Assembly: GCA_041621755.1 (NCBI GenBank)
Contig: JBFKAE010000170.1
Coordinates: 1-5,993 of the forward strand
Direction: 5' to 3'
DNA: 5,993 nt
DNA from: Sphingosinicella sp041621755
GTDB taxonomy: Bacteria > Pseudomonadota > Alphaproteobacteria > Sphingomonadales > Sphingomonadaceae
Position numbers and translations under genes: made by a program. Under the pieces are notes generated by a model. That model searched no databases. It was not told the origin of the DNA and was given only the letters and a program-made list of their open reading frames with translations. Shown one piece after another: positions 1 through 5,293 of the stretch. The stretch's first letter is position 1; each line of letters opens with the position of its first letter.

Positions 1-3
1 GCA

Positions 4-125
4 GGATATATCGGGATGTAATCTCCGCGCCCCCCTTTGACTGGTGGATTGGCGGATGATGAAGTGATGGATTGATCCACTGGTGGATGGGTTGGGGGGC
101 GCGGAGATTACATCCCGATATATCC
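4..125. repeat. 122-bp element with perfect 32-bp inverted repeats
   Basis: Bases 4-35 are the exact reverse complement of bases 94-125, giving 32 of 32 paired positions around a 58-nt spacer (36-93). Pairing stops sharply on both sides (3/126 and 36/93 mismatch). The arms end inwardly in a run of six C (30-35) and six G (94-99). A perfect repeat this long is far beyond chance and would form a very stable cruciform or RNA hairpin. It could be a MITE-like non-autonomous element, a dispersed palindromic repeat, or the facing ends of two inverted insertion sequences whose G-rich tips lie inward. No transposase is visible. Only three bases precede the left arm, so a target-site duplication cannot be tested here. 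Confidence 0.85.
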
Positions 126-181
126 GTCCCGCTACGGAAGATCTGCCGGGATCACAGGGGCCGAAGCGCGATCACCGGCGT

Positions 182-199
182 CCTGCATTTGAATGCAGG
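182..199. promoter_or_regulatory. 18-bp palindrome, possible operator
   Basis: CCTGCATT (182-189) and AATGCAGG (192-199) are perfect inverted arms around a TG centre. The spacing and symmetry suit a dimeric helix-turn-helix regulator. The motif has no T-run after it, so it is not terminator-like. It lies about 165 bases upstream of the first small frame. The regulator, if any, is unknown. Confidence 0.3.
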
Positions 200-223
200 C
201 GTTGCTTGGCTTGTTTCATATGA

Positions 224-248
224 TGCAAATTGCGGCACGTGCAAATTG
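224..248. repeat. 9-bp direct repeat TGCAAATTG, two copies
   Basis: TGCAAATTG occurs at 224-232 and again at 240-248, start to start 16 bp. The core TGCAAAT resembles half of the palindrome at 182-199 (TGCATTTGAATGCA), so the three sites could be variants of one binding motif. This is a visual similarity only. Confidence 0.35.
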
Positions 249-364
249 ATCGGATCCTTGTTCGATCACGCAATTATAAAGTCGGCGTTCCGCGCCTCCT
301 GTCGTTCCCATCGCTTCCACCATTTTCACCGCACCTTTCGATTTCACCTGTACAGAGAACCAGC

Positions 365-577
365 ATGTCCGGAGACGCTTCTGCCCTCGCTCTCGCCGAT
401 CCGGCTTTGTGGATCGCCAGCGGCGACTGGAATGAGTTTGGTGATGCGGAACAGGTAATGTTGAAGACCCAAATTTACCATCGGCATGATCTGATCCAAA
501 GCAGATCGTGGCTGTCTTCCAACTTCGCCACGTGTGTGGCAGCGCCAGGAACCCTGTCATGTCCCACGAATTTTTAG
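365..577 (+). CDS. Small hypothetical protein, 70 aa
   Basis: The product is unrecognised. The frame opens at ATG 365 (MSGDASALALADPALW) and has a composition compatible with coding: Asp/Glu- and Ala-rich in the first half, with several Trp residues (WIASGDW, SRSW). It has no signal peptide or membrane segment. The ribosome site is poor (only a GAGA-like patch about 10 bases upstream). The last codons overlap the next frame by 19 bases (559-577) in a different phase. That fits translational coupling of two genes, or one ancestral gene split by a frameshift. The last dozen residues look non-conserved. It may be a small accessory gene or a remnant. I assign no function. Confidence 0.35.
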   Translation: MSGDASALALADPALWIASGDWNEFGDAEQVMLKTQIYHRHDLIQSRSWLSSNFATCVAAPGTLSCPTNF

Positions 578-1020
578 CTCGCATTGAGAAGCTGGAATGC
601 ATTTATCCTACGCATCTTGTGGGCGTTTCAGGGTACAAATTTGAGGATGGCGCTCCGGTCGACTTCATTCAGGACAAGCTCGACGCCTTCATTTGCAAAA
701 ATGCCGTCTGGCTGCCCGATCGACAAAGAATTGATGTGGGGCAGCACCGACAGGAGATGACTGTGGACGCCGCTCTCTACCAGCTTGGACAATGGGATCA
801 GAGCCGTTTTGTCAATAGGACTGGTACGACGCGCAAGCTCTTCATCTTCATCGGCTTTCCTGCGCCTGAGCAAGGCGCGCCGCGCGGTTATATCTTCGCC
901 AGGACGGATAAGAGTAAATATTTTATTCTCGATCAATCATATCTGCAACTCACACGCTCATGGGGCGAGGAGGCGGGGCAGAGCGATAGGCGCGAGTGGA
1001 GCGAAGATAGCGATGACTAG
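559..1020 (+). CDS. Hypothetical protein, 153 aa
   Basis: The product is unrecognised. I choose ATG 559 over the earlier in-frame ATG at 508 because AGGA (547-550) sits eight bases before it, a good ribosome site. Third codon positions lean to G/C (roughly 60% by eye), which supports coding on this strand over the shorter opposite-strand frame. The protein looks soluble and mixed alpha/beta. A Val-rich segment near residue 20 (HLVGVSGYKF) and a beta-like KLFIFIGFP near residue 95 are followed by GYIFARTDKSKYFILDQSYLQL. The last roughly 22 residues are charged and low in hydrophobics, and may be non-native read-through. It overlaps the preceding frame by 19 bases, so the two probably share a transcript. 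No catalytic motif is visible and I assign no function. Confidence 0.5.
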   Translation: MSHEFLARIEKLECIYPTHLVGVSGYKFEDGAPVDFIQDKLDAFICKNAVWLPDRQRIDVGQHRQEMTVDAALYQLGQWDQSRFVNRTGTTRKLFIFIGFPAPEQGAPRGYIFARTDKSKYFILDQSYLQLTRSWGEEAGQSDRREWSEDSDD

Positions 1021-1149
1021 AAGACGGGGACCGGGAAAAAGCCAATGGGCGGAGCGGAGACGTATATTGGGCTGCCCTAAGGAAACTATATAACATTCTG
1101 AAAATCCTTCACGATCATGTTTCTACATCGTGCACTATCCTTTCTTCAG

Positions 1150-1311
1150 CTATCCAATCAAAGCCATGTCCTCCTTAGTGAGCGTGTAAGACGTGCGGAT
1201 CTTCAGGTCATCCACAAGCGTCTTCAGCGCCATCGTGTACAAGTGATGCGCCTTGGGGTTGGGGTGCTCTGCCTGAAAGTGGGTGTAATGATTGGCCCAG
1301 CTCGAAAAGGC
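1150..1311 (-). pseudogene. C-terminal remnant of an unidentified protein
   Basis: On the minus strand, 53 codons are open up to a TAG stop at 1150-1152, bounded upstream by an in-frame TGA (1312-1314). The peptide reads like genuine protein: SSWANHYTHFQAEHPNPKAH, then a helical HLYTMALKTLVDDLK, then IRTSYTLTKEDMALIG at the end. No start codon with a ribosome site precedes it, and a truncated TBDR begins immediately beyond the stop on the other strand. I therefore read it as the 3' end of a gene that has lost its 5' part. A frameshifted continuation (residues like VNEDRLWLSLFE in the adjacent frame) may belong to it. I cannot name the family. It originally pointed away from the TBDR, so the two were probably divergent neighbours. 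Confidence 0.5.
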
Positions 1312-1336
1312 TCAGCCACAGACGGTCCTCGTTGAC

Positions 1337-2563
1337 TCTCCCTTCTTTCGCAATACGCCATCGAAAACGATCAATCAGGAAATCAACCTGACTTTCGACG
1401 TGGGGCGGTTGCACAATATCATGGGTGCCACCTATCTTCGTCAGCGCTATTTCAGCAGAGGCGCTGCTGATTTTGTCAATACGGGCGCCGATACGGTATT
1501 CATCGCCTCCGGGGATGCCATTACAGAGGCTTGGGGTGTCTTTAACCAGCTGACTTTCGATGTAACCGACCAATTGCAGCTTATCGCGGGTATTCGGTAC
1601 AGCAGTGAGACATTTACCGAAAAGGACAACAACTTCACGTTCTGCTCGCTGAGCGATTATCCACCTGAAACCGTTCCGGTACGTACGCTCATCGCACGAC
1701 AATTTACTCTGCCCAATTGTGCGACAGTTGGTGGACTTAGTGGCTTTACCACCGACGGTAAGGTGGACTCTTCAAGCGTGAATTACAGGATCGGGCTCGC
1801 CTATGATGCCTCGGATACGACCTCTGCCTATCTTACGGTTACAAGTGGCTTCAAGGCAGGCGGCCTTAATCTTGGACCGTTTGTGCTTGCGGATGAATTC
1901 ACGTTCAAGCCCGAGAAGGTCACCAATTACGAGCTTGGGGTGAAGACCCGACTGTTTGATAACCGGGTGGGATTGAACGCTGCTGTATTCTTCACCGATT
2001 ACACCGACATCCAGGTTACCCAGCTTGGGCTGACGGGGCTTTCAAATGTCACGACCAATGCGGCCGGTGCCGAGATGTATGGTGCAGAACTGGAAGGTCA
2101 GTGGCAGATTGGTGATTATGATCGCATCAGCGGCTTCTTCAACTATCTGAATGCGACCTACACAGATTATCGCGATGCGGTGGATCAACAGTTCGGCACA
2201 ATCATTCCTTCGCTCAAGGGCAATCTTCAACCCTATGCTGCCAAGTTTTCGGGGCGGGCTCAGTATGAGCACGAGACACCGCTTGGAAATGGCGGCAGTC
2301 TGATCGCGAAGGCAGCAGTATATTGGCAATCACGCACCTATCTGCGCGAGTTTAATTTCCCGATCGACAGAGTTCCGGCTTATTCAAAAACGGATATCGA
2401 GTTGAAATATATCGACCCGACAGAGCATTTTAGCCTTACCGGTTATGTCCGCAATCTTGAAAACAAGGCGGTCAGAAACGGTAGCTATGCGTTGGTCGGC
2501 GATTATCTCAGCTCATATAGCCCGCCCAGGACATACGGTGTGAGAATAGGTTACAAATACTAG
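1337..2563 (+). pseudogene. TonB-dependent receptor, N-terminally truncated
   Basis: About 408 codons encode the C-terminal beta-barrel of an outer-membrane TonB-dependent receptor. Barrel signatures include NQEINLTFDVGRLHNIMGATY near the start, the GFKAGGLNLG strand, YELGVKTRLFDNRVGLNAAVF and the terminal VRIGYKY, ending on an aromatic residue as outer-membrane barrels do. A two-Cys extracellular loop (FCSLSDY ... LPNCAT) probably forms a disulfide. Family members are usually 700-900 residues, so signal peptide, TonB box and the whole plug are missing. The open frame runs back to a TTG at 1292 with no ribosome site or signal sequence, and that part is antisense to the neighbouring remnant. 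Without plug and signal the product could not be a working transporter. Transport substrate is unknown. Confidence 0.85.
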
Positions 2564-2623
2564 GTTTGGGACTGTAAGGGCCTGCAAACATTTATAGGCT
2601 GCTCCCATATGGAAGTGACTGTC

Positions 2624-2662
2624 CCACCGGGAGGCGTATATACCTCTCCCGGTGGTTTTTTT
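2624..2662 (+). terminator. Strong intrinsic terminator after the TBDR
   Basis: CCACCGGGAG (2624-2633) pairs perfectly with CTCCCGGTGG (2646-2655) around a 12-nt loop, followed at once by seven T (2656-2662). It lies 60 bases after the TBDR stop and 30 bases before the esterase start. It is oriented to stop rightward transcription, so the esterase is not simply co-transcribed with the TBDR unless there is read-through. Confidence 0.9.
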
Positions 2663-2679
2663 GGGGAATTGGGCCGGAC

Positions 2680-2684
2680 AAGGA
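2680..2684 (+). promoter_or_regulatory. Ribosome binding site of the esterase
   Basis: AAGGA at 2680-2684 stands eight bases before ATG 2693. This supports that start, and shows the leader between terminator and start codon holds little more than the ribosome site. Confidence 0.7.
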
Positions 2685-2692
2685 TAGGGTGA

Positions 2693-3805
2693 ATGGCAAA
2701 CCATGAGGAAGCGTACCCGGTCGCGCCCGGTCGCTATACGCTGGAAATGCAGGCTGAAATGGACCGCTTGGCAAAGCTCGCGCCTGAAGCTGTTGATTTT
2801 ACCTGTCCGCCGGACGAGGCCGCCCGCCAAGCTGACGAAGCTATCAACGCGGTCTGGAACATCGATCAACCCGAAGTGGCGATGGTACGCCATCTTCAAA
2901 TTCCTGCGGACATTTCGCTCCAGGCGGCCGCTTGCGAGGCGGTGGTCTACACGCCGGCAGATGCAGGCGAGGGGTTGATATTTTTCGTACATGGGGGCGG
3001 ATGGGCATTCTGCAATCTTGCCACGCACGAGCGCTTCATGCGCGTTTTGTGCAATGAAGCGCGGAAAACAGTTGTTGGCGTCCACTATCGGCCTGCGCCC
3101 GAAAATCCTTTTCCCGCAGGCTTGAATGACGTTGTTTCGGCGTTTCGCCACGTATTGTCCGCGCGGAGCGCGTTGGGCCTACCGGGCGGGCCGGTCGTGA
3201 TGGCGGGCGACTCTGCCGGCGCCAATCTGGCGCTGGCGGCCATGTTGCACGAGTTGGAGGCCGGGCGGGAAGGGCCAGTGGGTGCGCTGCTTTTCTATGG
3301 CGTGTTCGGGGCTGATTTCGAGACGCCCAGTTACAAGGCTTATGCTGACGGGCATATGCTCACTGAGGCAATCATGCGCCAGATATGGGACTGGTATATT
3401 CCTTCGGAAGTGGCGCGTCGAAACCCGCTTGCAGCGCCGCTTATGGCCACTGATGAACAACTCCGTGCGCTGCCGCCTTTGTTCCTCCTGGTAGCCGAGA
3501 TAGACCCACTGGCTTCTGATACGTACAATCTTAAAAAGCGTCTGGACGCATTGGGGCGGTCGGACGTCCTATGGGTCGAGCCGGGCGTGGTTCACGGGTT
3601 TCTTCAGATGACGGCGGTGCTTGAAGCCGCGCGCCGGGCAACCGGTCAGGCAGCAGCGGCCGCCAAGCGTTTCATTGCGGCTGCGGCGCATGCGGGAAGC
3701 GCCGGAGACTGTGCAGGCGATCTTGCCGAAGATCATGTGGAAACGACATTTGCCGAACTGAGGGCGTCACTTGATGCACGTACCCGCGGACGGGAGGGGC
3801 GTTGA
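2693..3805 (+). CDS. HSL-family alpha/beta hydrolase (carboxylesterase)
   Basis: A 370-residue serine esterase of the hormone-sensitive-lipase (bacterial family IV) type, predicted to cleave carboxylic esters of small to medium acyl or aryl groups. The oxyanion motif HGGGW is at residues 100-104 and the nucleophile motif GDSAG at 172-176 (Ser174). The acid is Asp281 in AEIDPLASD and the base His311 in VVHGF, so the triad is complete. An HYRPAPENPFPAGLND stretch (131-146) is typical of the family. No signal peptide is seen, so it should be cytoplasmic. About 40 Ala-rich and charged residues after 330 extend beyond the usual roughly 310-residue length. It follows a TBDR and faces a LacI regulator, suggesting it processes an imported ester. 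The real substrate cannot be read from sequence. Confidence 0.93.
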   Translation: MANHEEAYPVAPGRYTLEMQAEMDRLAKLAPEAVDFTCPPDEAARQADEAINAVWNIDQPEVAMVRHLQIPADISLQAAACEAVVYTPADAGEGLIFFVHGGGWAFCNLATHERFMRVLCNEARKTVVGVHYRPAPENPFPAGLNDVVSAFRHVLSARSALGLPGGPVVMAGDSAGANLALAAMLHELEAGREGPVGALLFYGVFGADFETPSYKAYADGHMLTEAIMRQIWDWYIPSEVARRNPLAAPLMATDEQLRALPPLFLLVAEIDPLASDTYNLKKRLDALGRSDVLWVEPGVVHGFLQMTAVLEAARRATGQAAAAAKRFIAAAAHAGSAGDCAGDLAEDHVETTFAELRASLDARTRGREGR

Positions 3806-3840
3806 GGCGGCTACAACTGAAGTGACAGCGGCGCTGACTT

Positions 3841-4875
3841 TTATGAAGATGCCGGTTTCTCAAGAGCGGTGCACGAATCCCTGATCAGGAATTTTGGGGT
3901 GAGTATTACCGAGGCCTGTGGGCGAGGCGCTTCGCCGTTTTTGGCATCCTCCATGCGCCCGATCAGCAATTCGACCGACCGTGTCCCCATTGTTTCAATG
4001 GGTTGGGCGACGGTGGTGAGCTTGGGTCGGATCGATGAACTCCAGGGCAGGTCATCGATGCCTGCAATCGATATTTCCTCCGGGCATTTGAATCCCATCT
4101 CGGTCACGGCCTGGACGGCTCCAAGCAGCATCAGGTTGTTTGCCGCAAAAATTGCGGTCGACGGTTCGGGCATCGAAAGCAGGCGCTGAACCTCGTGATA
4201 GGCGGCATCGGTCTGTGACTCTGCAAAGCAGACGAGATTGTCGTCATACGCTATGCCCGCGCGGGTGAGCGCAGTACGGTAGCCCTCAAGCCTTTCATTC
4301 GTCGTCCAAAGATGGTGTTTGCCAATAATTATGGCGATACGACGGTGGTTCAACTTGATCAGGTAATTGGTCACCATCTGTGCGGCGAGATTATTGTCGA
4401 CAACGATCGTATCGAATGGCGCGTCCGGCAATTGGCGGTCGACCAGCACCAATGGGACGTCAACCAGCCGGGCAAGCTCTTCTGTATAGGAGCGATCATC
4501 ACCAACCGGGGCAAGAATTATGCCTGCGACGCGCTGTTCCTTGAACAGTTTGAGCAGATGCAATTCCTTGTCGACCTCGTCATCACTATTGGCGATCAGA
4601 ACGAAGTACCCAGCCTCGCTGGCTTGCTTTTCCACCACTTTGATCAAGGATGTAAAGAAGGGGTTGGCGATATCGCCAACCACCAAACCAATGGATTTTG
4701 TACGCCCGAGGCGCAGACTGCGTGCCACGCCGTCGGGAGAATAGCCCAATTGTCGAATTGCATCCCAAACGAGCTTGGTCCGTTTTGGAGATACGCGGGC
4801 GGTGCCGTTTATGACCGCAGACACTGTTGAGATCGACACGCCTGCCTGACGCGCGACATCTTTTATATTAGCCAT
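3841..4875 (-). CDS. LacI-family transcriptional regulator
   Basis: A full-length 344-residue LacI/GalR-type repressor. The N-terminal helix-turn-helix is residues 3-23 (IKDVARQAGVSISTVSAVIN). A hinge helix at 47-59 (PDGVARSLRLGRT) carries Leu54, the position that intercalates in the DNA minor groove in PurR. Residues 61-335 form the periplasmic-binding-protein-like ligand domain, with SIGLVVGDIANPFF, the ERLEGYRTAL segment, NNLMLLGAV, and AGIDDLPWSS ... PKLTTVAQP near the end. The family typically binds sugars or nucleobases, and the ligand changes operator affinity; the ligand here is unknown. The gene converges on the esterase with 35 bases between stops. The only ribosome-site candidate is GGGA six bases before the ATG. 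The nearest candidate targets are itself, the esterase and the flanking receptors. Confidence 0.95.
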   Translation of the reverse strand: MANIKDVARQAGVSISTVSAVINGTARVSPKRTKLVWDAIRQLGYSPDGVARSLRLGRTKSIGLVVGDIANPFFTSLIKVVEKQASEAGYFVLIANSDDEVDKELHLLKLFKEQRVAGIILAPVGDDRSYTEELARLVDVPLVLVDRQLPDAPFDTIVVDNNLAAQMVTNYLIKLNHRRIAIIIGKHHLWTTNERLEGYRTALTRAGIAYDDNLVCFAESQTDAAYHEVQRLLSMPEPSTAIFAANNLMLLGAVQAVTEMGFKCPEEISIAGIDDLPWSSSIRPKLTTVAQPIETMGTRSVELLIGRMEDAKNGEAPRPQASVILTPKFLIRDSCTALEKPASS

Positions 4876-4887
4876 TGGTATCCCACG

Positions 4888-4946
4888 GATTCACAAGACG
4901 CTCCCCCCCCCCTCTAGAATCGTTACGAATACCCCGATTCACAAGA
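4888..4946. repeat. Direct repeat GATTCACAAGA, two copies upstream of lacI-type gene
   Basis: GATTCACAAGA occurs exactly at 4888-4898 and 4936-4946, 48 bp apart, both within 75 bases of the repressor start codon. Between them, GAATCG (4917-4922) and CGATTC (4935-4940) form a 24-bp dyad that shares bases with the second copy. The positions suit operators for autoregulation, but the motif lacks the central-CG palindrome usual for LacI proteins. Confidence 0.4.
4903..4912. repeat. Homopolymer of ten C (G10 on the lacI-type coding strand)
   Basis: A run of exactly ten C sits 28-37 bases upstream of the repressor start codon, in its leader or promoter. Tracts of this length are prone to slipped-strand length change and also to sequencing error. 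Confidence 0.8.
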
Positions 4947-5032
4947 ATTACAGCGTATATACACGCCGTAACCATTTACACAAAAATTTTGGAGATTGTG
5001 TGAACGAAGCCACCCGTCAACAAGATCCTTGC

Positions 5033-5049
5033 AAAAACGAAACGTTTTT
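5033..5049. promoter_or_regulatory. AAACGTTT palindrome, candidate LacI-type operator
   Basis: AAAAACG (5033-5039) and CGTTTTT (5043-5049) are perfect inverted arms around AAA. Overlapping them is the even palindrome AAACGTTT (5040-5047) with a central CG, the symmetry characteristic of LacI/CcpA-class operators. It lies about 160 bases upstream of the regulator gene. Binding by this regulator is inferred, not shown. Confidence 0.35.
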
Positions 5050-5190
5050 ATGACTTTCCGGTCTTAGGCTTTCAATCCACCCGGAATTGCTGGCGGCGTC
5101 AGGTCACAATAATGCTTACCACGAACGCCGTCCGCGGCTGAGGTTTGTGGCTGATGTCGATATAAAATTATGATTATAAAAGGAAAAATA

Positions 5191-5235
5191 TGGTGTTCAC
5201 ACTAGGACTCGAACCTAGGATCGGCTGATTAAGAA
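5191..5235 (-). tRNA. 3' fragment of a tRNA, probably tRNA-Lys(CTT)
   Basis: On the minus strand the segment reads as the 3' half of a tRNA: an anticodon-loop-like TTCTTAA (CTT in the anticodon place), the 3' anticodon strand TCAGC and a five-base variable loop CGATC. A perfect T arm follows (CTAGG, loop TTCGAGT, CCTAG), then the 3' acceptor strand TGTGAAC, discriminator A and an encoded CCA (5191-5193). The 5' half is absent. The bases before the anticodon loop (GCACC) do not pair with TCAGC, and no GTTCACA-like acceptor strand or D arm lies at the right distance upstream. A break in the anticodon loop with everything after it intact is typical of a tyrosine-recombinase attachment site duplicated on island integration. 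Lys identity rests on the anticodon loop, stem and A73. Confidence 0.75.
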
Positions 5236-5258
5236 GGTGCAGATCTCATTTTTGCTTT

Positions 5259-5285
5259 GGGTGGAAAGCGTTACGCTTTCCACCC
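5259..5285 (-). terminator. Stable 12-bp hairpin after the right-hand TBDR
   Basis: GGGTGGAAAGCG (5259-5270) and CGCTTTCCACCC (5274-5285) pair perfectly around a TTA loop, eight bases after the TBDR stop codon. The position suits a 3'-end terminator or mRNA-stabilising hairpin. In the TBDR direction the stem is followed by AAAGCAAAAATG, with no T-run, so it is not a classical intrinsic terminator. Confidence 0.55.
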
Positions 5286-5293
5286 TTAAACAA

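Larger units (their letters stand above)
126..364. other. Intergenic stretch with palindrome and direct repeats
   Basis: I see no convincing gene between the inverted-repeat element and the small frame at 365; the frames that cross this stretch do not look coding. It contains an 18-bp palindrome (182-199) and a 9-bp direct repeat (224-232 and 240-248), followed by an AT-rich patch with a -10-like TATAAA at 275-280. No good -35 lies 16-18 bases before that hexamer, so I do not call a promoter. The stretch is the natural control region for the frames at 365-1020 if those are real genes. Confidence 0.5.
4876..5190. other. Gene-free control region upstream of the LacI gene
   Basis: No convincing gene lies here on either strand. 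The region holds a C10 tract, two copies of GATTCACAAGA, a GAATCG/CGATTC dyad and a LacI-like AAACGTTT palindrome. AT-rich TATATA-type hexamers occur on both strands (around 4957-4962), but no pair of hexamers is good enough to fix a promoter. The last 30 bases before the tRNA fragment are very AT-rich. On the minus strand they read as a T-rich tail after the tRNA CCA end. Confidence 0.6.

Noticed and set aside
628..936. Opposite-strand 102-aa frame overlapping the 153-aa hypothetical gene
   Set aside because: The plus-strand frame has a good ribosome site, is longer and has more coding-like third positions; both cannot plausibly be genes.
1108..1131. CACGAT/ATCGTG hairpin after the minus-strand remnant as a terminator
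   Set aside because: Only six pairs with an 11-nt loop and no T-run; too weak to call.
1292..1336. TTG start that would give the left TBDR a complete 423-aa frame
   Set aside because: No ribosome site, no signal peptide, and the bases are antisense to the neighbouring gene remnant; a barrel without plug and signal is not a functional receptor.
1208..1702. 164-aa minus-strand frame across the truncation junction
   Set aside because: Most of it is antisense to the clear TBDR barrel, and the rest is out of frame with the better remnant peptide at 1150-1311.
3821..3843. CAGC/GCTG hairpin followed by TTTT between the esterase and the repressor as a terminator
   Set aside because: Only a four-pair core stem with a bulged extension and four T; possible but weak.
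4312..4830. 172-aa plus-strand frame inside the LacI-family gene
   Set aside because: It is the antisense shadow of a complete, well-conserved regulator.
5190..5228. Tiny plus-strand frame (12 codons) with a ribosome-site-like AAGGA ahead of it
   Set aside because: The peptide is antisense to the tRNA fragment and the AAGGA lies in an AT-rich tRNA tail; chance is sufficient.
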